From NCBI GenBank assembly GCA_905250885.1, contig CAJNOQ010000189.1, positions 1 through 64,000 on the forward strand: 64,000 nt of DNA, written 5' to 3'. The position numbers were made by a program, and so were the translations under genes. The notes beneath the pieces are model-generated. The model was not told the DNA's origin and searched no databases. It saw only the letters and a list, made by a program, of their open reading frames with translations. Positions 34,397 to 48,542 of the stretch are shown piece after piece (positions within the stretch are counted from its first letter, which is position 1; each line of letters opens with the position of its first letter). The DNA is from Didymodactylos carnosus (lineage: Eukaryota > Rotifera > Eurotatoria > Philodinida > Philodinidae).

Positions 34397-35814
34397 ATGT
34401 CTACAGCCGTTGAAGAGGACCGTAGTGAAATTGAATTAAAAGATTTAGTCTATCAGTCGTTAGAGAATGAAGGTCTTATATCGAAAATAAAAGCTCAACT
34501 ACGTTCAGCTGTATTTAAAACAATTGAAAAATCAGCCACTCAACAAGGACAACATCACCAAACATCCACTCAGTTGTTGAATTCTTTTAATACGCAAACT
34601 GGTCGATTATGTTACGAATTATTAATGGAATGGTTTGAACATTTTGATCTATATTACACATCAGATATATTCGCCGTCGAGACCCATCATCCTACTCAGC
34701 ATGTATCACGACAAGAACTAGCGAAAAAGTTGAAATTAGCAGCGAATGATGCTCGACCATTATTGCAGGCTTTGTTGCAACATTATATCGATTCATCGCC
34801 GACTCCGACAACAACAACAACAATGTCAGCAACATTACCTGAGAGTATTCAACAATCAATAAATAGAACATTTCCAACAGAAAAATTAAATGATATGAAG
34901 AAAGTGAGAGAACATTTTTATTCGTTATATTCAACATTCGATAAAGAAATATTAGAATGTTACATGGACAAACATTTAACATCGGCGTCAGTATCAAAAT
35001 ACGATTATGAACAGATATGTCTCAAATGGTTCCAGTTATGCTCAAAAACATTACAAACAACAACAATAGCAACAACAACAGATTCAAAGAAGTAAGAGTA
35101 AATAAATTCTTTTTTCTAGAGTAAGAAAGTGTAGAACGATAAAACTTTTGTACTAATTATTTACGACACAATTAACACAAGACCAAACAAGTTACACCTT
35201 TGACTTCAAAAATAGAATCACTTTGTTTCATGTTTACTTTCAGTAATCCACGTTCAAATCCTTCACCAGCTTCATCCACTCCAATCATGACAACAACAAA
35301 AGCTCGTCGAGCAGCTTCTCCAACATCTGACTCATCATCGTCAGTATCTGAAAATGTATCTAAAGTTTCATTTAAATTACCGACTACAATTAATACTAAA
35401 AATGATTCAATACTACATATTAACAATAAAAATACTAGTAATAGCAACAAAAATAATTTATTAATCGATTTTGATGAGAAAAATAAATCAACAAGTGAAG
35501 ATGAGGAAGAAACATCCGGATCATTGTTATCAAAACGAAATGCAACTCCAGCAGCATTAAATCGATTAAAAGGTATGTTGGATGATAATAACAATGACGA
35601 TGATAATTCAACAACAACCGGTGGTGGTACACCAAGAGTGAGAACCAAAGGGGAAGACCAAAATATTGATGAAGTTATTGAATATGAAGATGAAAGCGAT
35701 GGTGGAAGAAGTAGTGATTTAGGTGGTGGAATTGAAGATATAACAGTCGGAAAAACCACACCGACACACTCATCAACAAATATTGATTATTTAGAAGACT
35801 TAAGTGAAAAATAA
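34397..35814 (+). CDS. CEP43: Centrosomal protein 43 / FGFR1OP (FOP)
   Basis: Two exons, 34397-35091 and 35244-35814, join in phase (AA|T) to 421 residues; the human protein has 399. Residues ~12-100 carry the family N-terminal region: LKDLVYQSLENEGLISKIKA, then AVFKTIE, followed by a LisH-like dimerisation segment LLNSFN...GRLCYELLMEWFEHFDL. The middle and the C-terminal half are Ser/Asn/Asp-rich and probably disordered. The end, NIDYLEDLSEK, recalls the conserved acidic C-terminus of FOP. In the family it anchors microtubules and builds centriolar satellites and cilia. The start was chosen because the ATG lies four bases after an acceptor-like TTTTTTATTCAG, suggesting either a 5' untranslated intron or a spliced leader. 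Confidence 0.85.
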
Positions 35815-38385
35815 CAATGAGTAGAGATTGTACATTTGCCTTATCCGCCCATTTGTCCATAAAAAAAGGCATGCTTTGAGACTAATTTTCCTTCCCGAGG
35901 TTTCTTTTGTATCAACATAACCAGAATGATTTGAGGAAGTTTGAAATTCGAACATTCATTTCTTCAAGCTGATCTAGTTTTCATCACCATCCACTGTAGG
36001 ATCTGTGGCACATTGTTCACTCTTCAGGTGTATTCTCCTGACGTTACGTCAGGTAATAAAGCGTGAAAATTCGAAAACTAACTTCCAGATATGTTCAGAA
36101 CATCACTTTCGTTATGTTTATACAAAAGAAAGTTAGCGATTTTGCAACGAAAAATTGGTCTTAACGCGTGCTTCTTTATATTTTGTATTTAGTTTCAATT
36201 AATTGATGTCAAATTTAGTCTTCAATTATTATCTTATTACTAACTTATGATATTTTTGAGTGTGAATGAGTGACACTTACAGAAACATTTTTTGTAGATA
36301 TTAGTAAAGATTATAATCATAACTACAGATTTGATTTTTACAGAAAATATGCGTTTTACTCAATAAACTTTAGGAGAATTATTTAAAAAATAATAATCGT
36401 CTAACTGAAAAGACATCTGAGAGTTGTTGTATGTATCTGATTCCAATTTATTACAGTTTTCTTCAGGTTTACTCGTGTGACTTTATTTTATTTTAATTTC
36501 TAGATGTATCATCGGTTGTTCTCTTAACTGTTTAAAATAGCTACATCTATATATTAATATAATATTCTACATCTCTTCGTAGTTCAAAACAGTTTCTGTC
36601 TGTTTATCGTGAATAAACTCTACGATATGATCAAATATTGAAACAAGCGCTGATTTTAAAGGTTAAGCGATCGTTGATGAAAGTTTCTAAGAAATCAAAT
36701 TATGTGATTATAAAGAAAAATATCTGATACTATTTTTTTATTCATTGGATTTTACCTTTGCACGTCCGATAAAATCGATTGCTTTCAATAAGAAACTGCA
36801 CAAATTTCACACAAAAGATAAACACACAAGTTGCTGGATGTCCGATTAGGTAAGAATTTAGATGACTGCAAAAAAGCTGACACTACGCTTCTAAAAAGTA
36901 TCATTCTCGAATGAAAATACGATTGTTTTGTTTTCTTATTCTAGCTTGGTACAATACTCTTCGTAAACAAGGAGGCTTGAGTAGCTTGAAATAGCCTCTT
37001 TGATCTGTCTTTTCCAAAGACTTCACACATTACTATGCGATACTGAGCGAATGTGAAATCATAGTTTTACACGGACTATTTATAATTGATCTAAAACAAA
37101 TTTTAAGACAATCGCTATCCACAACCTGTCTGTAGAAAACTCAGTAGATGAAACTCTATGTTTAATTCAAGCTTATCAATTCGTTGACAGAGCATGGAGA
37201 GTATGTCTAGCAAACTGAAATCAAACAAAAAGTCAACAAACAATTAAAGCAGATTCAGTTCAAGAATATTTTCAAAAACAAGTATAGCCAACAAACATTA
37301 TTCAGTGTGATCAGACTCTTTTTAAACAGGTAGAATGTGTTTATCATAAAAATCAAGTATGACTTATAGTTTTTTATTTTTGTGCTATTATCTGTCCATT
37401 TTTCTATAAAAGAATGAGGCACACGTTAGGATCAAATTTCCTCGGCGAAAGTTTTCTGTATTAACATAACCAAGATGATATGTTCTGAACGTATTTGGAG
37501 TTAAATGACTAGTCATTATTGAGACCTTTAAAAAAACAGAGAAAAAAACTGGCGTTTTAAACATTGTTTCATTCGCCCGTTTGTTTTGTGTCATCCATCA
37601 CTGGTATATAAACGACATTGATCTGATTGAGAAAAATTAGAAAATTTTCTCCTCGGTTGTACTAATCATTGAAACGTGGATAGCACGTTTCTAGATTATT
37701 TATGATTTCTTTACCTTCGTTGCTCATGTCTTTGTTTTGAATTACGCTTTTTGAACATCGTTATATAAAATGCACACAATGAGACAGACGAAAATACTAA
37801 AAATGGATTCATCTATTCATCCCAATCAAATGGAGTCAAAATTATTCTTATCATTAAGACTTGAACCGTGCCAGACTCTGACATCTCATTTATCAGTATA
37901 TCGAATTTGCATAGACTCCAGCAAAGATAAAAAAATACCTGACATAGAATGAAATTATAAACAACAGAGATGTGTCAGATTCATCTATTTTTTACCTGTC
38001 TATTACATCATTGTTTCTTCGATCGTTCATGTTAGTGGTGTTAGAGAAGAACTTGACTGTGAAATTAAATTCAGCATTATTTCATTTTGGAAATTGTTTG
38101 ATTTGTATATTATCTAATGTAGAACAATTAGATATTTGTTTTCTTTAATTGTGTATGTTATTTAGGCTTCTCTTATGCGTTATGTACTCTACATGAGTTA
38201 TCTGCATGAGTACTCATGTAGGACTCTACATGAATAAGAAAGAGGCTATACAGTAGATAAAAATCACTGTTTACATTGAATTGTGTTGATCTTTTAGATT
38301 CATTTTTAAAATTTTTCTCGTCATTTTTCCATCTTATTTTAATTATTTTATGTGTTGTTGTTGATAATTTATTTGGGTGTTCGTT
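35815..38385. other. Intergenic with a dispersed repeat in two copies
   Basis: A plausible CEP43 poly(A) signal AATAAA lies at 36362-36367. The stretches at about 35848-35945 and 37393-37480 are diverged copies of one repeat (shared core TAACATAACCA with similar upstream sequence). 38234-38331, just before the GRB2 start, recurs 3.7 kb downstream. No coding region is supportable. Confidence 0.4.
38234..38331. repeat. 98-base direct repeat, copy 1 (GRB2 leader)
   Basis: From ATAAGAAAGAGGCTATA to CTCGTCATTTTTCC this is nearly identical (one C/T difference seen) to 41899-41996. Copy 1 ends 54 bases before the GRB2 start codon, so it is probably its 5' untranslated region or proximal promoter. 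Confidence 0.9.
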
Positions 38386-39808
<1,423 letters not shown>

Positions 39809-41274
39809 TTATTTGTGCAACTAACATTAACAGTACTAAAGTGTATGAGCTAAATGAATCAAAATAATGATGAGTGAATGTGATGAGAACAACATTCATG
39901 AGATCGTCTTAATCCCCCTTAAAATAATATGTGATCAACTTTATTTTTTTTCTCTCGTTCTATCTATTTTTAGGGCTTATGTACTAGGATTAAAATTTAG
40001 TATAATATTATATCCAATTAGTTTTCTCTCGTTGTACATACCTTTGTTTCGTTTCTTTACATCATTCATTTTTTTGTTAATCTATAAGTTATAGGTTTTT
40101 TTCTTTTTCGTTCTCATTTTAATTTGACAAATAAGTTTTTATACTGTCACTCGCTTGTTTTTCTCTGATGTTGTTGTTGATATGAACTTTTGATATCTGA
40201 CTGCGAAGGAGACTTGTGTTTTTATGCAATTCTTCATAGAAGATTACTACTTTTTTTGATCACTTCAACGATATCGATCCACACACTCGCATTTCAAGTT
40301 TGTTTTGCTACTGTAGAAGCACGAGTTGTCTATTTTTTTTGTTTGTATCGAGACCAGCTTACTTTATAACTAAGTCTTCGTAAAAGCAACGAAAAATCTA
40401 TACCATTTACGAACACAAAACGTATTTGTTCTCTCACCATATTTTTCTCTTGTTATTGTTGAAAATATTCTGTTGTTATTCGTATGTTTCTATTAAAATA
40501 TTATGTGTAATTTACATGCTGTACGGAGATAGATTTTATTATTATATTCGTTTCAATATTGGTGCTGTTTTTTCGTTTCTCTTTTTTTTCTGTTCTTCAA
40601 TCTAATGAATACATTTTTTTAATAAAAGAAAATTCAAAAATAGAATGCATTTACCAACATTGAATGTGTTTTAGCAGTGATTTATTTATTAAAAAAACTA
40701 AGATAAAGTAGAGGCTTCAGTTTGAGTTTCATAAGGGTTGTTTCGTACGACATTCAAATTTAAAATTTCTACCACAACAATTCAAGTATCTGTATTCGAC
40801 AAACAAAAAAGATAGAATTATATATACATTCGGCAGGATTGTAACATTTTTTACAGTGTTGTGTGACTTTTGGATAAATCATTAACGTCAAAAATGTCCA
40901 TTTTAAATGCTCAAATCAAACCTTTCATTAGAACATAGTAAAAATCTATTCGTTTAAACGGGATACACACAAACATTTGTTCAAAGTTTTTGGACAGGGC
41001 ATAATCACGCTTGATGTGTTTGTAAAAAGAAATCGCAATTCAAAGAGTTTTATTTGTGAACTTTACGACTTCGGTGATGATTAGGAAAACGATTGAAAAA
41101 CGACTGCAGTTTGAGAGCATGGCTATATCTTATGGCTTACATAATAGACTATATGCGTCATCTATGCGATGTTTATGATTTGCCGATTGCATTACGCAAT
41201 AGAATACGGTTTTCTGTTTGTTTTCATCTTAATTTTTACTCGGTAATTAAACAAAAAAAAAATAAAATAGCACA

Positions 41275-41693
41275 TTACTGCTCGACTATCTAAGATAGAC
41301 AAGACCCAATGATTCGATCCTTAGCCAGACTATTTGAGGATACAGCTATTGAACGAAATAAGACATTCTGTCAACCTTTTAAACTATTCATTATCTATGT
41401 ATAACACTTATTCTACTGGAGGGTATTTCATAAAAATTCTTAAGTGCTCGACTTAAGTCTTCATTTGGTACATTTACGTGTTAATTTTATACACGTAGGT
41501 CTAGACTTAGTTAAGTCGAGCACTTAAGAATTTTTATGAAACACCCTCCAGTAGAATAAGTGTTATACATAGATAATGAATAGTTTAAAAGGTTGACAGA
41601 ATGTCTTATTTCGTTCAACAGCTGTATCCTCAAATAGTCTGGCTAAGGATTGAATCATTGGGTCTTGTCTACCTTAGATAGTCGAGCAGTAAG
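41275..41693. mobile_element. Long inverted repeat (~183-base arms) around a small TIR element
   Basis: 41275-41457 is the reverse complement of 41511-41693 with only a few differences, separated by ~53 bases. The inner part (about 41418-41552) has the look of a MITE with ends TGGAGGGTATTTCATAAAAA and its complement. The repeat extends another ~140 bases on each side, so both the element and its flank are mirrored. The transcript or single strand would fold into a very stable hairpin. Confidence 0.85.
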
Positions 41694-41898
41694 TACGCAG
41701 GAACGAGAGGTTATAATGGAGGTCACCATCTAAGAAATAATTTTGTTTCATGTTTGTGAGACAAATAAAAAACTTACACTATCTCTGACGTTTTTTTCGC
41801 CCCTTCCATGCCCGCAATCTGGGACACCTCACGACGCGTCTATCGATGACTAATCCTTAGCGTGAGATCCTCTGTTCGTCGTTTCTCATACATGTTAC

Positions 41899-41996
41899 AT
41901 AAGAAAGAGGCTATATAGTAGATAAAAATCACTGTTTACATTGAATTGTGTTGATCTTTTAGATTCATTTTTAAAATTTTTCTCGTCATTTTTCCT
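41899..41996. repeat. 98-base direct repeat, copy 2 (upstream of UBXN4 copy)
   Basis: A near-identical copy of 38234-38331, same orientation, lying ~180 bases before the UBXN4-like start. Because copy 1 is the GRB2 leader, copy 2 is best read as a transposed or segmentally duplicated piece of it. Confidence 0.85.
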
Positions 41997-42176
41997 TCTC
42001 ATACATCTTTCGTTTCGTTTCTTTGAAATACATCGAGTGACTAATTTCACATAATTCGCAATGAAGGATGAGGGTGTAAACGAGACTTCTTATCCTCTAT
42101 CAATTGGTATTAACGTACATTTTTGATAATTATGTTTCATGATTTTGTTATTTTGTTTACTTTTAGACCGTATAAA

Positions 42177-43255
42177 ATGCAGTGGTTTAATACGTGCAGT
42201 AATTGATGCTGTTCGTGGAGCTAAAACTTCGAACAATTTATTTTTGGTTTATGTTCATGACAATAGCGATGCGTCGATTGAAATGGATAAACAATGGAAA
42301 GACATTACTAATGAAGAATTAGAAGTGATTACATTTAGAAAAATCGAGTGAATCATGTGAACAGTTTTCAGCCTCGAAAAAGTAATGAAACAAAACAACA
42401 TGAAAATGATGCAGTGACAACGAAGAAGAATGCACAAACGGATGGGAAAAAAGTAGGAGTTAGAGAATATATATTATTAAAGCAAAAAGAATATATTTTG
42501 AAAAGATGTCTTATAAATTGTTTTTTGGTTTTGATTTTAGAATGTTGATGAATCGTCTCGAGAAAAGCCTACTATACTCGTGTTCGTTTACAATTTCGTT
42601 TAACTGATGGCTCTTATTTCACCGAAGATTTTCCAGTCGATTGTAAATTATCATTCGTCTATGATTATCTCGACCAAACTTTATCTTCACCACTCTATAG
42701 TCGCAGAAACTCGGTTCTACGTACAAGCCCTACGCGTGTGCAGTTAACATCAGTCTACAATGATCGTATTCTAGAAGAATTAGAATTAGCACCAACAACC
42801 GCTTTACTTGTTTTAAATCGAGTAAATTCAACATGGAACTCGTCGTCTAGTATCCCCCCACGTACCATATCTGCAAGTACCTATTTTAATCCTACCAATT
42901 TACTACAAAATATTCCGTTAAATAAGTACGAAAATAGCTGCAATAAAAGACATGATCTTCTCAATCTTGTGTTTAAAGGACTTTCACCCATTCTTCTATT
43001 TTAGTATTCACTTGGCTTTGGACTCAGATAACTTTTCTGTATCAATTTTTTACATCACCTGTATTTGTTAGAGGTACTATAACTACACGATTATCAACTA
43101 CGTCAACGCGTTCATCTTTTGTAGCACAAAACGATCGAGGAAGGATGGGAGAGCAATATACCAAACAGACGAAAAATACGACATTTCAGCAAGATGGTAA
43201 TACTAGTGTAAGACGCTTTCATAATGCTGAAGATAATAAAGATAAACGGACATGA
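42177..43255 (+). pseudogene. UBXN4: UBXN4-like UBX-domain gene, disrupted
   Basis: The order of homologous pieces follows UBXN4, an ER-membrane p97/VCP adaptor in ER-associated degradation. The start MQWFN resembles MLWFQ of the family. A thioredoxin-like opening follows (AVIDAVRGAK, LFLVYVHDNSD), then SSESCEQFSAS. A UBX domain (TRVRLQFRLTDGSYFTEDFP...LEELELAPTTALLVL) follows, and after it a membrane-hairpin and tail (FTWLWTQITFLYQFF to the stop at 43253-43255). These pieces lie in different frames: a shift near 42190, another near 42345, one near 42570, and a possible one near 43005. Most of the coiled-coil middle (some 180 residues in vertebrates) is absent. Introns cannot easily explain all the shifts. 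It is either a decaying copy or a region with assembly errors. Confidence 0.65.
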
Positions 43256-43920
43256 AATGAAAATTTCACCCAACAAATGTGAAAACACTCTTTTAAAATA
43301 ACTTGTTAGTTTTTTTGTTGTTCTCTTTTCAACGTATTCTCAATGTATTATTTTTTTTCTATTTACAAAATTAATTTTATTTCTCGGCTTTAAAATTGAT
43401 CTTTATTGTTTGATAGGACAAATATTATCAAATCCAAGCCTTTACACATACTAAGTTTTTCTGTCAAATTTTTCTGCGCCATTCTACTTAAAAAAGTTTT
43501 GTTTCCTAGTTCTGTTACTTTATGAGAAATCTACTACTCCCTATTCAGACTGCTGTATTGTTAGCAGCGACCAGAAGAATGAAGAGGACGATTGATACCC
43601 TTTACCATAGATCAGCATGAAAATACCCAGTCGAATGCACTGGAAAGAGACTTTTTAGAGTTCTTCACCAACTGTATGTTTTTCTTATTGATGCAGACTA
43701 AACTTAAATATAATGTTAAAATAGTATTGACTGAGGTTCATTATGTATTACTGGCTAACACTTTCTGCTCTAGGCGTAAATTTGATTCGACAGTATTATA
43801 TCACTCAAAAATTATTCATCTTATCCTGATACAGTTTTCTCGTATTCTCTTACATTATTGTGGTATTATTTTGTTTACTGTAGATGTTCTCTAGCTGATA
43901 CAACGAGTGAACCTAAAATA
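43256..43920. other. Spacer upstream of TBC1D16
   Basis: 665 bases with no supportable gene. An acceptor (TTTGTTTACTGTAG) ends at 43883, 37 bases before the TBC1D16 start, implying an upstream non-coding exon or a spliced leader. Confidence 0.4.
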
Positions 43921-46900
43921 ATGTCATTTTCGTTATCAATGGCTTCACCCTCAACTCCGTCGACAATGACAGCAATTTTTCGTCGTGCTTCGTCATTTAT
44001 AACATCCCGTTCTTCATCCAAAGCTCCCCCATTAGATGGTGAAATTGTATTTAGTAAAAATAATGTTTGTGTACATCCACCAAGTCGACTTCATTCTCAA
44101 ACATTACATCATCCAGGGTATTTATGTATTAAATGTCAAAATAATCCAGTAAGTTGAACATAGCTCTTTTCTTCCATTACTGAAGTGTCTTTTCTTTGTA
44201 GACACTAGGTGCAACATTAATTTTGACGTGGATTCCAAATTCGACATTGAAAAATAGAACAAAACAACAACCAATTACACCAAATCAATCACGATCAATA
44301 TCGTTATCACAATATGATTCGCAACACAGCGGAGTATGTATAAAGAATCTTTTGATAATATTATATCTTGTTTATCATTTGTTCATATTTATCTTCATTC
44401 CTTCGGATATTTTCTCTCTTCAAGAGTATGTCAACTTCTACTCCCATTCGTTCGAACACACTGAACCTTCAAGATCATCAGTTATCTGCTATCAGTATGA
44501 CTGATAGTGATTATCACAGTCAGCAACATTCATTTGCTTCACTATTTTCACCACAGCCTAAAATTCAAATCAGTGACAATGAAAATGGTTCTGACGATCA
44601 TTACGAAGATGCCTGTGATGGATCTGATAGACGCGACTCGATAACATCGGGAGCGACGGAAGGTCCCGATGAACAAAATGATATCGACATGCCTAATGAT
44701 CTCGACGATAATGACGATGATGTTCTGATTATTGATGAAAATGAACAGCAGCCACCAATGCTTAAAGAAACATCATGGAAAAATGTAGCGGGCATCTATG
44801 AAAAACAAAATACATCATTGATGGGTGAAAATCCAATGTCAAATGGAATAGAACAGCCGAAAACAGTTGCAGAACAATTTTGTGGAGTATTCTCAGTAGA
44901 TTTGGGTATGTTTGTCTAATATTCTTCCCAATATTCAATCTTTTCCATTCTTCTATCCATTTAGGTCAAATGCGTTCATTACGTTTATTTTATTGCGATG
45001 AATTAACAAATAGTGGCCAGTTAGTGATAGCCTCGTGTGAAAGTCAATATAAAGTGTTGCATTTTCATCAGGGTGGATTAGATAAATTAACTCAAGTATT
45101 TAATGAATGGAATATATTTGCGGTCGAAAAGGTAATTCAATATTCACTCATCTTCTCAACTGTTTAATTAATTCGAGAAGCCATTGTTAGTGGAAAAAGT
45201 AAACTGCAGTTTTTTACCAAAGAGTAGAATTCCACTGTTTTGATTAAAGCTCGAGTAGAAACTAGAACTGAATTTTGCAAAGGTGAGAAAGAAAAATAAC
45301 TTGATGGATAAAACAAGTAAAAAGAAAATGTATGTCCTGATCGGTAATCGAACTCAAGATCTTAAAGTCCTGTTGTTTTACATTTCATTTGTTTATTAAT
45401 AATAGCTCGATTAAAGATATATAATCGTTATATAAACCATAAACGTTCTCTTTTATAGACAAAAGCTGGTTTTACAAATTGTCATCAATTTAATGTTATT
45501 CGACCAACAATCGATTTAACTGATTTACATCCGGAAGAAGGTTGCTATCATTTGATAACTGCCGATGTTTGGAAAACATATTTTAATAAACAAGGACAAA
45601 TACAAGATAATTATCAACTAAGAAAAGCAAGAAGAACTTACACTCTTTCTTTACCTTAACTATCGATGCTTTTGTATTTAGTCTATCTTTTTTGGAGGTA
45701 TTGATCCTTCGATATCTCGTGATGTTTGGCCATTTCTATTGCATTTGTATCCGTTCGATTCAACTTATGAACAAAGAGAAATAATTCGACATCAAAAATT
45801 TTTACAATATCAAAAAATTAGAGCAAAAAGGTACAAAAATATCCATTTTTTGTTTCGTTCAATATGTAAGAATTTCATCATATTTTTGTAGAGATTCAGC
45901 CGTGAATGAGTCTGATCAATTGCAATTTGTTTACGATGTCGAGAAAATCATAGAAAAAGATGTTGTGAGAACCGATCGTTCGAATCCATACTATAAAGGA
46001 GATAAAAATCCAAATTTACAAGTGATGAAGTAGGATGTGTGTAATCTGTGGTATTTGCATATCTGTTAAACGGGCCTCTTGATATTACTAGAGATATTTT
46101 GATGAATTATGCTTGTTATTGTCCAACAATGGGTTATAATCAAGGTATGTCCGATTTATTGGCACCTGTACTAGCTATTATTCAAAATGAATCAGATGCA
46201 TTTTGGTGTTTTGTTGGATTAATGAATAGAACAATATTTATTAGTACACCGACAGATGATGTCATGGAAAAACAATTAGTATGTTCTTACATATACTTTG
46301 CCGTTACGATAATAATATTATGTATTCCATTTTATCTAGAAATATTTGCGTGAATTACTTCATTTAATGTTACCTGATTTCTATTATCATTGTACAAAAC
46401 TATCGGACGGGTTAGATTTATTATTTTCTCATCGATGGATTTTGCTATGTTTTAAACGTGAATTTCCTGAACTTGGTATGTGACAAAGACAGAGTAATCA
46501 TTGTTTATTTATTATTATTGTTGTTATTATTCGTTTTTAGAAGCGTTGCGTATGTGGGAATCATGTTGGGCACATTTTCAGACGGATTATTTTCATTTAT
46601 TCATATGTATTTCAATAATGGCCGTCTATGGCGATGATATTGTCCAACAGCACTTAGGAACTGATGATACATTATTACATTTTAATAGTTTAGCCATGCA
46701 TATGAATGGAGCCATTGTACTGAAAAAAGTATGTAAATATTTATAATATAAATCGAAAAGTTTATTAGTGTCCAAGTTGTAATAAAGTAAGATATCTCTT
46801 CATCTAATATCTGTTTTATGTAATACTCATTTTATTCGTATAATTAGATAACAAATTTTTTCTTTTTATTATAGGCTCGTAGTTTATTGTATAAATTTCG

Positions 46901-47051
46901 TTTATTACCTCGTATTCCATGTGTTCTTCATGATATATGTCTGTTATGTGGTCCAGGTATGTGGGATAGTATCCACGTACCACAAGTCTACTGTATATGC
47001 ACAACAAGTCAGGAAAAAGAACGTTGTCCATTCAGTGGAATATGTTTATAA
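43921..47051 (+). CDS. TBC1D16: TBC1D16 Rab GTPase-activating protein
   Basis: Eleven exons (43921-44148, 44202-44333, 44425-44905, 44965-45131, 45459-45626, 45682-45830, 45892-46029, 46092-46278, 46340-46475, 46541-46728, 46875-47051) join in phase to 716 residues; human has 767. The N-terminus matches the family module (LDGEIVFSKNNVCVHPP, HHPGYLC, LGATLILTWIPNS). An acidic disordered middle follows, then CGVFSVDLGQMRSLRLF. The TBC domain runs from ~393 (FFGGIDPSISRDVWPFLL) with both catalytic fingers: the Arg in EKDVVRTDR (~468) and the Gln in GYNQGMSDLL (~505). The C-terminus carries ARSLLYKFRLLPRIPC and CGPGMWDS. The vertebrate protein inactivates Rab4A and Rab5. The intron after 45626 starts with GC (AAA|GCAAGA), the only non-GT donor here. 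Confidence 0.93.
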
Positions 47052-48542
47052 ATTGATTATTTTAAAAAATATTTCTCGTGAATTCTAGTCATTTTCTTTT
47101 TTTTAAATATCTTTCTCTTTTCTCCGTTGTTATTTTTTTATTATTTTTCAATCTGAACAAAAAATTTCTGCCAAGAACCTTATTATGCAATGCTCATTGC
47201 ATGTCTTGTCCTTCCTTTCTATAACGAAATTCAACTTATTTTGGATAAGTATTATTTTATTTTCATCGAAAACGTTTAATGAGTTTGAAAGCAGATATTT
47301 GTGGCGTTTCTTAGTTTTTTTGTTTGTTTTGTTTTACTCATCCTATTTCTTTTTTTTTCGACATATACATTTACTATTTGAGCAGTTCGTAACAAAAAGA
47401 ATAAAGTGTTATTTTATTATATATAACGGTGATTATGCACTTCGTACATCTTTCCTCGTGTTCATCTATTTATTTTTTCGGTGTGACATATTTTATTTTT
47501 GACTTAATTCGATACTCAACAGGTACAAGTATTATTTCAGGATTTTATTGTATTTATTATTATTATTATTATTTTTGAACAAATGTATTGTTATTGTGTA
47601 TAGATTTTTTTTTTCTGGATCATGAGCTTATTTGTTTATTTTAAAATAAAACTATGGAATCCTTGGAAGACAAAGTGCATGTTAAGAATAGTACATTATG
47701 AATGCTAACAACTGTATTATTTCTCTAGAAGTCGTAAATATACATCTTCGACTTCCATAGAAAGATTCGTTTTCACTATATTTTTATATATACATATAAA
47801 AATTTGTAAAAGTCTCTTTTAGTAATTAAAATTAAATAGCGTACAAATAGGTTTAAATTAATATAAATTTATGAAAGTAGAAAAGTAATTTTGAAATTGT
47901 TCATCTTTTGTTTACTTTGCTTATTTATATCCACTTTACTATTCTATTATTTTTATTAAAATAAGTTGATATGTTTTCTGAAATTGTCACTTTTGGATAG
48001 TTTGATTCTTTCATTCGTCAATTTATTATGTAGTGGTAGAAAAAATGATGATGAAGTATTAAAATAAATTTTATGTTCAAAGTATAAGTCAGATTCGTTT
48101 CTATTTTTTAGCTATAGTAATGACCGTTTTACGTGGTTTTGTTCGCATAACTTAGCAATGGATTAAATTTTCGTCATAATCATTTTCTCATGACTAGAAG
48201 AGTGAAGAAGCGTTATTGGATCTGAAAAGTAGAGATCTACGCGCTGTTGCGGTGATATAGCTGAAATACTACGTGAAAAAATCATTTTATGTGATAACCG
48301 TTGAAAGAAGTCGAATACTTTTTTGTGTACGGGTTCAAATATATTCTTTTATTTTTATGTGTGTTTATAGCTGACGTTACGATCTGTTCAGACATGTGCT
48401 TAGGATTAAAGCTAATATAAATTTTCTTGTTAGAATATTTAAAATACTGTCTTAACAGACATTTTACAATTTTTCTGTCCAATGACATTAAACATGAGTT
48501 TTCTCAATAGCTTGTAGGGCTAGTGTTGAAATTGGCGCTAAA

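Larger units (their letters stand above)
39809..42176. other. GRB2 3' region and long hairpin; no gene
   Basis: The GRB2 3' untranslated region runs to about 40640 (AATAAA at 40621-40626). 40650-41270 shows no gene. 41275-41693 is a long inverted repeat, and 41899-41996 repeats the GRB2 leader. Confidence 0.5.

Noticed and set aside
34692-34997. 101-codon minus-strand frame
   Set aside because: Shadow of the CEP43 first exon.
35172-35759. 195-codon minus-strand Ser/Val-rich frame
   Set aside because: Shadow of the low-complexity acidic CEP43 second exon; long only because of its codon bias.
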